From: a virus
DNA: 64,000 nucleotides
Strand: one strand, 5' to 3'
Virus record (IMG/VR): IMGVR_UViG_3300023181_000025
Span: 147,169 to 211,168 of that record
Positions within the stretch are counted from its first letter, which is position 1, and the number at the start of each line of letters is the position of its first letter. The notes below the pieces were generated by a model that saw only the letters and a list, made by a program, of their open reading frames with translations, did no database searches and was not told the DNA's origin. A program made the position numbers and the translations under genes. Of the stretch, positions 15,963 through 23,569 are shown piece by piece.

Positions 15963-16399
15963 ATCTAATTGAAATCTATACAGATGGAAGCAGCGATCTG
16001 CCCCGAGGAGTTTGTTCTTGGGGCATTGTTGTAAAAAATGGCAATTACCAAAATAGTGGAGCATTAAAGGGGACAAATAATGTTGGCGAGTTGACGGCCA
16101 TTCAAGAAGCAATTAAATATTGTCTTCGGGAAAATTACAAAGGAAAAGTAATTCATATTTGCGCAGATTCGCAGTATGCAATAAATAGCACGGACGTTTG
16201 GTGCCACAAATGGCGAGCCAATGGTTGGTCAAAACCCGGCGGGATTAAAAATTTAGAAATCATTAAAGAAAATGTCCGGGCTTTGGAAGAGCTAAGAGCG
16301 GCGGGAAATATTGTTGAATTTAAATGGATTAAAGGCCACGCAGAGGACGAGTGGAATTGTCTTTGCGACCGAATCTGTAGCATCAAAAACTTTTATTGA
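15959..16399 (+). CDS. rnhA: Ribonuclease HI, possibly frameshifted at its C-terminus, 146 aa
   Basis: Degrades the RNA strand of RNA:DNA hybrids, for instance Okazaki primers. The four catalytic carboxylates are visible: YTDGSS (Asp9), NVGELTAI (Glu44), ADSQYA (Asp70) and CD (Asp137), plus the conserved KGHAED (His127). After CLCDR the frame ends quickly as ICSIKNFY. One base out of frame the sequence continues well as ESVASKTFIEALIKKAIDKN up to 16442, so a one-base indel near 16365 may have shortened the last helix. All catalytic residues precede it, so activity is likely retained. Confidence 0.9.
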   Translation: MNLIEIYTDGSSDLPRGVCSWGIVVKNGNYQNSGALKGTNNVGELTAIQEAIKYCLRENYKGKVIHICADSQYAINSTDVWCHKWRANGWSKPGGIKNLEIIKENVRALEELRAAGNIVEFKWIKGHAEDEWNCLCDRICSIKNFY

Positions 16400-16419
16400 G
16401 GCTTTGATAAAGAAAGCTA

Positions 16420-16448
16420 TTGACAAAAACCGCGAACAATGATTAATT
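16420..16448 (+). promoter_or_regulatory. Leaderless-type sigma70 promoter
   Basis: TTGACA, 17 nt, TTAATT, then 6 nt to the ATG at 16455. First of the recurring promoters. Confidence 0.6.
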
Positions 16449-16454
16449 ACCTCC

Positions 16455-16730
16455 ATGACAGAGCAAAAAACTAAAGACGCTAGGGGCCGCAAGGTTGGTT
16501 CAACCGACACAGTAAACGTGCCCATTTCATTTTTGATTCAAAATAATTTTAAACTAATTCCTGTCCGCCGCAAGTGGGTGGAGCAGATTTGCGCCGCACT
16601 TAATATCGAAATTCCAGACATGGAAGAAAAGGTTAAGATTACCGTTCCTGCCCCGGAAGTGTTGGAAACCGGAGAAAGCCCAGACGATCCAAAGGTGGCC
16701 GTCGCATTTATTTGTGAAGAATTGGATTGA
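16455..16730 (+). CDS. Hypothetical protein, 91 aa
   Basis: Begins with a polar stretch (TKDARGRKVGSTDTVN) like a short DNA-binding tail, then a helix with RRKWVEQICAAL. An acidic Pro-rich C-terminus follows. Predicted to be translated from a leaderless mRNA. Function unknown. Confidence 0.75.
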   Translation: MTEQKTKDARGRKVGSTDTVNVPISFLIQNNFKLIPVRRKWVEQICAALNIEIPDMEEKVKITVPAPEVLETGESPDDPKVAVAFICEELD

Positions 16731-16755
16731 CCTTTAGCTAAAAACCATTATTATC
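16727..16755 (+). promoter_or_regulatory. Leaderless-type promoter of the RuvB-like gene
   Basis: TTGACC, 17 nt, ATTATC, then 6 nt to ATG 16762. The -35 overlaps the stop of the preceding gene. Confidence 0.6.
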
Positions 16756-16761
16756 ACTCAC

Positions 16762-17754
16762 ATGACGACACACACAGACGATTATTTTGAAGGGGTTGTA
16801 GGCCAAACGCACGTAAAGAAAGCATTGTCTTTCTATCTTGATAAGCATCGCCACAATGGATCGGTAATGCCAAACATTTTGCTTACTGGTTTCCGTGGAG
16901 ACGGTAAGAGTCACCTTGCACGTAAGATTGCTCGGAACTTTCCAGACCTTTCCCAGCCTGAGAAAAAGCATAAGGCATTTTATTCTTTTAATGGAGCGTC
17001 CATTAAGAATATTTCAGTTTTTCTTGAGGGGATTTGGACCAAGCTTCAGTCAGAAAATGATTATCTAACGATTTTCATTGATGAGGCCCACGGCCTTCCG
17101 AAATCGGTCCAAACAGCCATGCTTTCCATTATGGAAAAAACCCGTAATCATATGACCAAATATGTTCATAACGATATGGAATATAATTTCGATTTCCGGA
17201 AAGTTAATTTTATTCTTGCGACTACGGAAGACGACGGAATTTTCCATGCTCTTAAAGATCGCCTTACCACCTTTGGGCTTCAGCCATACACTCGAAAAGA
17301 GCTTGGCGAAATTGTCCAAATGGTTGTAGATGATAGGTGTGAAATTAGCGATTCAATGCTAACTAAAATTTCTCATTACATCCGCCGCAATGCTCGCGCG
17401 GCAAATGAAATGGCGAACCATATTCTTTCATTCGGTTGTCCGGTTTTTGAAGATGAGCATTTTGAAGCCCTTAAAGAAAACCTCCACCTTTTGGATTACG
17501 GGATTAATGAAGATGAGCTTCGGGTTCTTGAAGCTTTGAGTGAAGGGGAGTTGAGTCTTGGTCAACTCGCTTGTCGTGTGGGAAGGCCCAGCAGAGCGAT
17601 GCAACACGAACTAGAGCCATACCTTATTTCCCTTAAGCTTATGGAAATTGATGGGAAGCGCCGTATTACTCAAAAAGGAAAGGATTTTCTCGCAAAAGTG
17701 AATGGGACTTTTGAAGAAAAGGTAAAGACTAAAGACAGCGGCGAGCAACTTTAA
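16762..17754 (+). CDS. RuvB-like AAA+ ATPase, 330 aa
   Basis: AAA+ motor closely patterned on RuvB, the Holliday-junction branch migration ATPase. The N-terminus FEGVVGQTHVKKAL resembles RuvB FDDFVGQ. Walker A GFRGDGKS (43-50), Walker B IFIDEAH (104-110), sensor I ATTEDDG and arginine finger DRLTTF are present. The C-terminus has a winged-helix end (KRRITQKGKDFL) as in RuvB. Length matches RuvB. No RuvA or RuvC-like gene is visible here, so it may instead load another replication or recombination factor. Confidence 0.92.
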   Translation: MTTHTDDYFEGVVGQTHVKKALSFYLDKHRHNGSVMPNILLTGFRGDGKSHLARKIARNFPDLSQPEKKHKAFYSFNGASIKNISVFLEGIWTKLQSENDYLTIFIDEAHGLPKSVQTAMLSIMEKTRNHMTKYVHNDMEYNFDFRKVNFILATTEDDGIFHALKDRLTTFGLQPYTRKELGEIVQMVVDDRCEISDSMLTKISHYIRRNARAANEMANHILSFGCPVFEDEHFEALKENLHLLDYGINEDELRVLEALSEGELSLGQLACRVGRPSRAMQHELEPYLISLKLMEIDGKRRITQKGKDFLAKVNGTFEEKVKTKDSGEQL

Positions 17755-17777
17755 TTTTTCTTCGTCATTATTTTCTA

Positions 17778-17805
17778 TTGACAAACTCAAAATTTTAGCT
17801 ATTCT
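17778..17805 (+). promoter_or_regulatory. Sigma70-like promoter
   Basis: TTGACA, 16 nt, TATTCT; 28 nt before ATG 17834, so this transcript has a short leader without a Shine-Dalgarno sequence. Confidence 0.6.
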
Positions 17806-17833
17806 CTAAACACAATACGAAAGACAAAACAAC

Positions 17834-18208
17834 ATGAACACAACTGATACAATTAACAAAATTAAGAAGGCCGGGCATCGAGTTAATATTTCTCACCTGC
17901 GCCGACTCAAGAACAATAAGCATCGAAGCGCCCTCGTCCGCGTTCGCGATGTTAAACCGGACAAGGACGGGAATAAGCCCATGATTAGTCCAACTGGCGG
18001 CGCAACCCATATGCGAATCGAATTCAATGATGGAACCATTCGCGAAGCAAAGTTCGGCGTGTGGCACGAAGACTCTTACGAAAAAGAAACGGGTCGCTAT
18101 AAGTGTCTTGCGCATCTTGCGGAAACCGTGCCCGACAAGTTCGCGGACCTTTTTGAAGACATTAAGGAATCTTCATTGGAAAATGAAAGCTGGGTGATTA
18201 AGCTCTAA
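17834..18208 (+). CDS. Basic hypothetical protein, 124 aa
   Basis: N-terminal half rich in Lys/Arg/His (INISHLRRLKNNKHRSAL-like), C-terminal half acidic with a short helix. Codons are less AT-rich than neighbours, as often seen for highly expressed genes. Possibly nucleic-acid binding. No family recognised. Confidence 0.8.
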   Translation: MNTTDTINKIKKAGHRVNISHLRRLKNNKHRSALVRVRDVKPDKDGNKPMISPTGGATHMRIEFNDGTIREAKFGVWHEDSYEKETGRYKCLAHLAETVPDKFADLFEDIKESSLENESWVIKL

Positions 18209-18233
18209 AAAACAAACAAACAATAACAATAAT

Positions 18234-18527
18234 ATGACTGATACAAACACTACTACGAATTCTCCCACAAACAAGCGGGTTCGCACCGCCAAGCCAAAGG
18301 CTATCAAGCGTGGCCGTCCGCCACGGGTTGACTGGAGCAAGTTCACGCTTCTCTGGAAGTCCCATACCGACAGTGAAATTGCTCATAAGGCGAATTGCAC
18401 CGTTGTCAACGTCTTTCTTCGTCGCAAGCGGCTTATCTCCGCTGCGGCAGACGACAAGAAGGCTTTTTATAGTTGCTCCAAGCCAGCTTATACGAAGTCC
18501 CGCTTTCTAAAGGAAAAGGCAAACTAA
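18234..18527 (+). CDS. AT-hook-like putative DNA-binding protein, 97 aa
   Basis: Contains KRGRPPRVDW (about residues 25-34), an RGRP-type AT-hook core, then a helix-turn-helix-like stretch with SEIAHKANCTVVNVFLRRKRL. This looks like a small DNA-binding regulator or nucleoid-type protein. Followed by a strong terminator. Confidence 0.78.
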   Translation: MTDTNTTTNSPTNKRVRTAKPKAIKRGRPPRVDWSKFTLLWKSHTDSEIAHKANCTVVNVFLRRKRLISAAADDKKAFYSCSKPAYTKSRFLKEKAN

Positions 18528-18566
18528 TATCTCGTGAGTCAAAACGATTGATGTTTGATCTTTATA

Positions 18567-18594
18567 AGAGCGCCCAAATCGGGCGCTCTTTTTT
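18567..18594 (+). terminator. Intrinsic terminator
   Basis: 9-bp perfect stem (AGAGCGCCC/GGGCGCTCT) with a 5-nt loop and a run of T. Ends the transcript of 17834-18527. Confidence 0.9.
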
Positions 18595-18595
18595 A

Positions 18596-18623
18596 TTGAC
18601 TAACGCCAGACATTAGCTATCAT
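18596..18623 (+). promoter_or_regulatory. Sigma70-like promoter
   Basis: TTGACT, 16 nt, TATCAT, directly after the terminator; about 50 nt of leader before ATG 18674, including a run of A. Confidence 0.6.
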
Positions 18624-18673
18624 CAACTTGTGGGTAAGGAACTCCATAAACAAAAAAAAAAAAAAACAACAAT

Positions 18674-18892
18674 ATGATTCGCAATTTTATCAAAGAATTC
18701 AAGAAGCGTCGTTTTCAAAAACGTGCATATGCTATCCATAAGCTCAATAGCGCGCGCCTTCTAATGAATCACATTAACGAAGTGACTCATTCAGGTCATT
18801 ACACCTTCGTAGCAAACCGGGAAAGGGTATTGAATAATCCCAAGCCAAAGGTCGCAAAACCAGTTTGGTATGCAAAATATTACGATCAATAA
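18674..18892 (+). CDS. Basic hypothetical protein, 72 aa
   Basis: Strongly basic N-terminus (KEFKKRRFQKRAYAIHKL) and Pro/Lys-rich tail. No motif. First gene after the terminator, with its own promoter. Confidence 0.75.
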   Translation: MIRNFIKEFKKRRFQKRAYAIHKLNSARLLMNHINEVTHSGHYTFVANRERVLNNPKPKVAKPVWYAKYYDQ

Positions 18893-18900
18893 ATAAGTAT

Positions 18901-19440
18901 ATGTTGTTGGGGGTAAAAATTCGCAAAAAGGTTGAAGAGGGTTTCTTAATTGCCGAAAAATATTATGGTCAGACAATTCCCCGTCCTAAAATTTCTTTTG
19001 ATTTAAAAGGGAGGACGGCGGGAACTTCAAATTACTCAAAAAATGAATTGAGATTTAATTTAATGCTCGCCATGGAAAATGAAGAGCAGTTTTTGGGCGA
19101 CACAGTATTCCACGAGGTGGCCCATTATATCCAAAGATGGAAGCATGGCTATGGGTGCCCGCCTCATGGTAATGAATGGAAAGCCATTATGATCCAATGC
19201 TTTAAGCTTCCGCCTAAGAGGTGCCATACCTATGATGTCACCAATGTCTCGCGAAGGACTCGACCCTATTCTTACAAGTGCAACTGCAAAACCTATCAGG
19301 TCGGCCTTACCCTCCACTCTCGTATTCAACGCAATAATCCTCAGTATATTTGTAGGCTTTGCGGGGTAATGATCGCGCTTCAATCAACCAAACTTCCAGT
19401 AAACAAGGGATTTGTAATAACTCCAGAAGAGCTTGACTAA
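18901..19440 (+). CDS. SprT-like zinc protein, 179 aa
   Basis: SprT-family metallopeptidase domain: VFHEVAHYIQ gives HExxH (His71, Glu72, His75), followed by HGYGCPPHGNEWKAIM with the third His (His89), the typical SprT/Spartan arrangement. A C-terminal zinc ribbon (KCNCKTYQ and CRLCG) follows, also as in SprT. Cellular SprT/Spartan proteins cut DNA-protein crosslinks; the phage role is unknown. ATG 18901 chosen because it follows the preceding stop closely. Confidence 0.87.
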   Translation: MLLGVKIRKKVEEGFLIAEKYYGQTIPRPKISFDLKGRTAGTSNYSKNELRFNLMLAMENEEQFLGDTVFHEVAHYIQRWKHGYGCPPHGNEWKAIMIQCFKLPPKRCHTYDVTNVSRRTRPYSYKCNCKTYQVGLTLHSRIQRNNPQYICRLCGVMIALQSTKLPVNKGFVITPEELD

Positions 19441-19458
19441 AATATTGTCAGAATATTG

Positions 19459-19486
19459 TTGACTAAAAGTCCTTAATACATACACT
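19459..19486 (+). promoter_or_regulatory. Sigma70-like promoter
   Basis: TTGACT, 16 nt, TACACT, 14 nt before ATG 19501. Confidence 0.55.
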
Positions 19487-19500
19487 CATAAACGTAACAC

Positions 19501-19770
19501 ATGAAATTCAATACACTCCTTGAAAAAATTATTGAGACCATCCAGCACTGGCAAGAGCTTGGTTTGGTGAACGCGGGACATTATATTTATAAGGCCACTA
19601 ATCAGATTGATGGGTTTATTCAAGAGGGAGAATATACTGTCCCTCAAGAAGTCTATATGCAAAGAGCGCGCACATTTTTTGAAACCATTTTGGAAATTGA
19701 TGGAGCGCCATCCCTTGAAATTATTGATGAATCTAATTTTATTATTGCCGCTAGCGCAAAACTTGTATAA
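19501..19770 (+). CDS. Hypothetical protein, 89 aa
   Basis: Helical N-terminus (FNTLLEKIIETIQHWQELG) then mixed. No family recognised. Followed by a 160-nt gap with a structured RNA candidate. Confidence 0.75.
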   Translation: MKFNTLLEKIIETIQHWQELGLVNAGHYIYKATNQIDGFIQEGEYTVPQEVYMQRARTFFETILEIDGAPSLEIIDESNFIIAASAKLV

Positions 19771-19794
19771 ACAATTTTAATACTAAAGGACTGA

Positions 19795-19895
19795 ACGGCG
19801 AAAGCACTGTCAATGCAGCCGGAAGGGAGTTTAGTTAGGGCGTGAGTAAGATTATCCTCCTATGGGAGGTGACAGGTTAAATAATTCCGGCAGGA
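19795..19895 (+). ncRNA. Candidate structured RNA with pseudoknot
   Basis: Non-coding gap with nested pairing visible by eye: CTGTC (19807-19811) with GACAG (19871-19875), GCCGGAA (19818-19824) with TTCCGGC (19885-19891), and hairpin CCTCC/GGAGG (19856-19869). The first two helices cross, which defines an H-type pseudoknot. A clear promoter was not found. It could be an RNA element in the 5' leader of the next gene rather than a separate RNA. Confidence 0.45.
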
Positions 19896-19934
19896 AAAGT
19901 TTAAAATATAATCGACAATCCGCCCAACCCTTTT

Positions 19935-20189
19935 ATGAAAACGATCAAACAAAAACGCAAAAGATCACGGGCAAGGGAGAGAGACAGACGCGCAAAAGAA
20001 AATAAATTTTGTAAAAAAATTAGCACAAAACGCTGCCAAATCTACTGGCTGTTCAATGAGAAAACACAAATATTCGCCTCCAATTTGTTTGAAAACAAAG
20101 AAGATCATGATTATTACGGTATTGCATGGAGTCTTTTTAGAAGGAAAAATAAAGAAAAGGGTCTATGGAGGATTGTAAAGAAAACTTAA
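19935..20189 (+). CDS. Very basic hypothetical protein, 84 aa
   Basis: N-terminus is a dense Arg/Lys run (KQKRKRSRARERDRRAK), C-terminus has FRRKNKEKGLWRIVKKT. Likely nucleic-acid binding. Lies downstream of the structured RNA candidate. Confidence 0.75.
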   Translation: MKTIKQKRKRSRARERDRRAKENKFCKKISTKRCQIYWLFNEKTQIFASNLFENKEDHDYYGIAWSLFRRKNKEKGLWRIVKKT

Positions 20190-20192
20190 TAT

Positions 20193-20342
20193 ATGAGCCT
20201 ACACACAATTAAACTTCGTTCAAATTATTGGCTTGCCCGGCTTTTTAAGCTTGCAGGGCTATGTTATAAATGCAAGATTACGTCATTGAACTTCACGCGA
20301 CATGGACAAGGGGTTTGCCCAAAGTGCGGGAAACGAGTTTGA
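20193..20342 (+). CDS. Small zinc-ribbon protein, 49 aa
   Basis: Two CxxC pairs (LCYKCKI and VCPKCGK) 19 residues apart suit a zinc ribbon. Length is normal for phage mini-ribbons. Function unknown. Confidence 0.68.
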   Translation: MSLHTIKLRSNYWLARLFKLAGLCYKCKITSLNFTRHGQGVCPKCGKRV

Positions 20343-20353
20343 ACATTATTTAT

Positions 20354-20887
20354 ATGAAATTTGCAGATATTCCAAAATTTCCACATTCTTTTTATAGAAT
20401 TAATGTAGATCTAGACCATGTAGAACGCGCACTGGAGCACTGGGATGAACCTGCATCGGGGAGCCCATTAATCCTTAATCCTGAATGGCAACGGGGCCAC
20501 GTCTGGACAAAAAAGCAACAAACTTCATATATGGAATATATGCTTAAGGGCGGGAACACGGGAAAAGAAATTTATTTTAATTGTTCTTCTTGGGGTGGAG
20601 GTTTCAATACTCCTATTTATTGCGTTGATGGTCTTCAGCGTCTAAGTGCGGCCCTTGCCTTTATCCGTAACGAGATTCCCGCTTTTGGGTTTTTGTGTAA
20701 AGATTACGAAGACAGGCTCAGAATGTCTGGCGTGGGGTTCTTTTTCAACATGCTTCAAGTTAAAAGCAAGAAAGAACTTCTCAATATTTATATTGATTTT
20801 AATAGCGGCGGCACACCTCACAAACCAAAAGAAATTGCCCGCATTATCGAATTGCAAAAAAATACAGATCCATCCGAAACAGTATGA
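20354..20887 (+). CDS. DUF262 (ParB-like) protein, 177 aa
   Basis: Contains NPEWQRGHVWTKKQ (about 48-61) and CVDGLQRLSAALAF (about 94-107), the two signatures of DUF262 domains, which share the ParB/sulfiredoxin fold and occur in GmrSD-type restriction enzymes. Only the N-terminal domain is present; there is no HNH (DUF1524) partner. It may be a nucleotide-binding or nicking protein, or a blocker of DUF262-based defence; that is inference. ATG 20354 chosen because earlier in-frame codons overlap the zinc-ribbon gene. Confidence 0.83.
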   Translation: MKFADIPKFPHSFYRINVDLDHVERALEHWDEPASGSPLILNPEWQRGHVWTKKQQTSYMEYMLKGGNTGKEIYFNCSSWGGGFNTPIYCVDGLQRLSAALAFIRNEIPAFGFLCKDYEDRLRMSGVGFFFNMLQVKSKKELLNIYIDFNSGGTPHKPKEIARIIELQKNTDPSETV

Positions 20888-21213
20888 AAGAAACTAAAAT
20901 TAAATTCGATTTTAAGTCACAAAGCACAGATGCAAAATTTGTAGCAAAAACATATATTAGAACAGAGGATAGCTCTCTTTTGTTTTTGGCTGATATTTCT
21001 TTTGAACCTAGCGAAGCGAATTGGGCGAAAGGGATTCGAGATATGGCCTCCATTATTTATTCTAAAAACTTTTCTAGTCTTATGAAAGAATACAATATTA
21101 GCTTGAAAAGTTTTGAAATTATTATAGAAAATGTTTCTGGGATTGCGGCATATTACTTTGGGTGCAATGAAATTATAATTAAATCAGATGAATCAAGCAC
21201 AAATAATCAATAA
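20884..21213 (+). CDS. Hypothetical protein, 109 aa
   Basis: Starts on an ATGA overlap. Alternating strands and helices, ending overlapped by the next gene. No family recognised. Confidence 0.75.
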   Translation: MKETKIKFDFKSQSTDAKFVAKTYIRTEDSSLLFLADISFEPSEANWAKGIRDMASIIYSKNFSSLMKEYNISLKSFEIIIENVSGIAAYYFGCNEIIIKSDESSTNNQ

Positions 21214-21616
21214 GATTCTCAATAGCAAAGGTAACTTTGTTCGTGCCGCATGGCGCTCTAATACAGAGCCTGCTGCGAAATTTAAAGATATCTCTATTGA
21301 AAAAAGAACGTCGGCCATCGTGCGGGCGGGAATTAATTTTGCCAACCTTCAAAAGAGCAAGGGTCGTGAGACCGAACCTTTGCCATATGGAGAATGGTTT
21401 AAATTTCCATATGTAATTAAACACAACAATACTATGTATCTCCGACTTTACTCAACTGAAAGCGAACAGGAGGAAACTTATTTTGTGGATGGTAAAGAGG
21501 TTGACAAAGAAACCTTTCGAAGCTATCTTACTCCTAGCGCGGCAAAAAAGCTGGATGAGGAAAAAGACTGCTTCAATATTAAACTTGAAAACGTAATCGG
21601 AACTGAAGAGCTATAA
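21188..21616 (+). CDS. Hypothetical protein, 142 aa
   Basis: Overlaps the previous gene by 26 nt. Contains GNFVRAAWRSN and PYGEWFKFPYVIKHNN, suggestive of a beta-rich fold. A similar layout is common among uncharacterised phage proteins. Function unknown. Confidence 0.78.
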   Translation: MNQAQIINKILNSKGNFVRAAWRSNTEPAAKFKDISIEKRTSAIVRAGINFANLQKSKGRETEPLPYGEWFKFPYVIKHNNTMYLRLYSTESEQEETYFVDGKEVDKETFRSYLTPSAAKKLDEEKDCFNIKLENVIGTEEL

Positions 21617-21619
21617 AAT

Positions 21620-21919
21620 ATGTCATACGCAGACGAAAACGAAAAAGTAATTACAAAGGAAAAAGATTTCCCGGCCTTCCAACATTTCGCGGCAATTGAA
21701 TTTTGTGATTTTTATTTTTCAGATGATGGCTATGGTGAATCCGGGTCTGTAGATATTACCAAATATATTTATTTTAAAGATAGGGCCGCTATGGAGACAT
21801 ACGTAAGAAATAAAGAACTTTCTGAAAGCTCTTTTTCCTCCAAAGTAAAATATAAAATTATTGAAGTTGCACCATTGCAGGTTCAAAAATCTGTTACAGT
21901 ATCAGCCAATACTTATTAA
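21620..21919 (+). CDS. Hypothetical acidic protein, 99 aa
   Basis: Acidic, aromatic-rich core (FCDFYFSDDGYGESG). No motif recognised. Confidence 0.75.
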   Translation: MSYADENEKVITKEKDFPAFQHFAAIEFCDFYFSDDGYGESGSVDITKYIYFKDRAAMETYVRNKELSESSFSSKVKYKIIEVAPLQVQKSVTVSANTY

Positions 21920-21920
21920 T

Positions 21921-22328
21921 ATGAACGAACAATTGCAAGAAAGAGTTTTCTCTTGGGTTTCTCAAACGGCTGAGAATATCGGGGAGTGGACCACAAAAGA
22001 AGTGCCGCTTTTCATTAACGAATATTTGTTGTGGAAGTTTTGGGAGAACGCGATTGGCATTGGGATGTATATCGCGGGATTTTTAATTTGTTGGGGTTTT
22101 TGGGCAATTTTATATAAAAAGCTTTGGGGAAAATTTAAAGAAAGTTGGGAAGACAATAGAGACTGGATTCCAGTTGTAACTATATTTGGTGGCGCGGCGC
22201 TATTTGTTTCTTTTGTTGTTACTCTTCTCGCCTTTCCAAGTGAAAATATTCTCACTTGCCTGAAAATTAAAGTTGCGCCGAAAATATACCTCGTTGAAGA
22301 GGCTGCGCGCATTATTAAAAATAAATAA
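21921..22328 (+). CDS. Membrane protein with two segments, 135 aa
   Basis: Two hydrophobic segments (about 45-68 and 85-112) separated by a charged loop with Lys/Asp, and a C-terminal amphipathic tail (PKIYLVEEAARIIK). The layout resembles a holin-like or envelope-associated phage protein, but no lysis genes are nearby, so a lytic role is unsupported. ATG 21921 follows the previous stop by one base. Confidence 0.8.
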   Translation: MNEQLQERVFSWVSQTAENIGEWTTKEVPLFINEYLLWKFWENAIGIGMYIAGFLICWGFWAILYKKLWGKFKESWEDNRDWIPVVTIFGGAALFVSFVVTLLAFPSENILTCLKIKVAPKIYLVEEAARIIKNK

Positions 22329-22333
22329 TTCAT

Positions 22334-22636
22334 ATGAAGATAGTCACGCGACAAGAATTTATAGATTGGATTAGGTCTAATCATGGGAATAAGAAAATCA
22401 ATATGTCTGAAAATAAGGCGGGCGATCCTTGTGGGTGCCTTATGGTTCAATATGCTCGGGATAAATTTCCTAAAGACTTCTTTAAAAAAGGAAGCTGCGG
22501 TTATGAATCATGGACAAATCAGGGCCGAACAATAGCTAAATTAGATTGTGATATTTGTGAAATTGTTCCCGGTTGGAAATGGGCAAATATTAAAACCTTC
22601 CAGCAGGTAAAAAAGATCTTGACAGAAACGCGCTAA
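22334..22636 (+). CDS. CGC family member 1, 100 aa
   Basis: First of five paralogs defined by TRQ-x-(I/F)ID start, NM-x-E, PCGCLMVQYARD, and an aromatic SCGYESW-like motif. Other copies at 28253, 31507, 32800 and 55777. The CGC next to a conserved Tyr and a second Cys downstream hint at a metal or redox site. Its last codons include a TTGACA box used by the next gene. Confidence 0.85.
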   Translation: MKIVTRQEFIDWIRSNHGNKKINMSENKAGDPCGCLMVQYARDKFPKDFFKKGSCGYESWTNQGRTIAKLDCDICEIVPGWKWANIKTFQQVKKILTETR

Positions 22637-22647
22637 TAAGTAAACGT
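22619..22647 (+). promoter_or_regulatory. Leaderless-type promoter
   Basis: TTGACA, 17 nt, AAACGT, then 6 nt to ATG 22654; the -35 lies inside the 3' end of the preceding CGC-family gene. Confidence 0.5.
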
Positions 22648-22653
22648 ATACCT

Positions 22654-22917
22654 ATGAAAGTAACAGAAGGAAAGACAGAAGTTCAAACGATCACCTCCGC
22701 TCTTAAGGATATTAAGGCGGGCGAAGTAGTTAGGTTTTCATACGATTCGATTGAAGAAGCCTTTAAGGCTGATTTGTTCTATATGAAGCTGGAAACTCCC
22801 GGCGCAAATCCGGGCCGCGTTCGGCTTGTAAACATTACGTCTGGAAAAGTAACGGAATATGATGACATTCATCGTGTCGTGACTCATAAGGCGGAACTCC
22901 ATCTTTTTAACCTATAA
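22654..22917 (+). CDS. Hypothetical protein, 87 aa
   Basis: Starts with MKVTEGKTEVQTI, then a helix rich in Ala/Asp (IEEAFKADLFYMKL) and a beta-rich C-terminus. No family recognised. Confidence 0.75.
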   Translation: MKVTEGKTEVQTITSALKDIKAGEVVRFSYDSIEEAFKADLFYMKLETPGANPGRVRLVNITSGKVTEYDDIHRVVTHKAELHLFNL

Positions 22918-22928
22918 TATATTGGTTT

Positions 22929-23534
22929 ATGAATAAATTTGAAATAAGAGAAGGGGGTTGGGGATTTTATATTGGCCTAGTCGATCAAGGGGCAACCCTA
23001 GAAGCATGGAGGTATCTTGGGCGCGGCGGAGAAATTCTTTCAGACTGTCGAAATGGCTGGTTTAAAACAAAAAAGGAAGCACAAGAAGCTCTAGATAAAT
23101 ATAACGATGAAAATAGATCCGCAATGATTAATATTTCCATTGAAGAACAAATCGAATTGGCGAAATCTTATGTTGGCAAGAGAGTAACATATAATTCTAT
23201 CATTATAACAACAGGGCAGGTCAAATCTTGGAGTATTCGTGGCGGTGAAGAGTTCAAGGATTTTTTTATTTCCCCTTCCCCTCATTCTTTAGTTAGTATG
23301 GAGATTAAAGAAACAGGATTTTGTGTTTGCCTAAATATGGCTAGTGGCGCAGCTATTCCGATTAGAATGGTATCGTTGGTAGTTGAGCCTGAATTTTACG
23401 AAGTAAAACTAAATAATAATTTCAAAGCAAAGGTATATAAGGATAAAATTGAGGTAGGGTGCCAAACCTTTCCTATTGCAGTCCTTAAAGATATGAAGGA
23501 AGCCCTTGATAACTTCAAGAAAGAAAGTCCTTGA
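22929..23534 (+). CDS. Two-part protein with shared C-terminal module, 201 aa
   Basis: N-terminal about 60 residues (GGWGFYIG..., GWFKTKKEAQEAL) are unique; then a second unit starts at an internal Met with INISIEEQIELAKSYVGK, like 14236 and 48713; the C-terminus carries the shared module (FKAKVYKDKIEVGCQTF). Thus it looks like a fusion of a unique head with the recurring unit. Function unknown. Confidence 0.83.
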   Translation: MNKFEIREGGWGFYIGLVDQGATLEAWRYLGRGGEILSDCRNGWFKTKKEAQEALDKYNDENRSAMINISIEEQIELAKSYVGKRVTYNSIIITTGQVKSWSIRGGEEFKDFFISPSPHSLVSMEIKETGFCVCLNMASGAAIPIRMVSLVVEPEFYEVKLNNNFKAKVYKDKIEVGCQTFPIAVLKDMKEALDNFKKESP

Positions 23535-23559
23535 CGGATCGTTTGAAATCGCGTAAACA
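23531..23559 (+). promoter_or_regulatory. Sigma70-like promoter
   Basis: TTGACG, 17 nt, TAAACA, 10 nt before ATG 23570; the -35 overlaps the end of the upstream gene. Confidence 0.45.
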
Positions 23560-23569
23560 TTATTCATAA

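Noticed and set aside
21921-22328. Holin
   Set aside because: Two membrane segments fit, but there is no endolysin or spanin nearby and no sequence hallmark.
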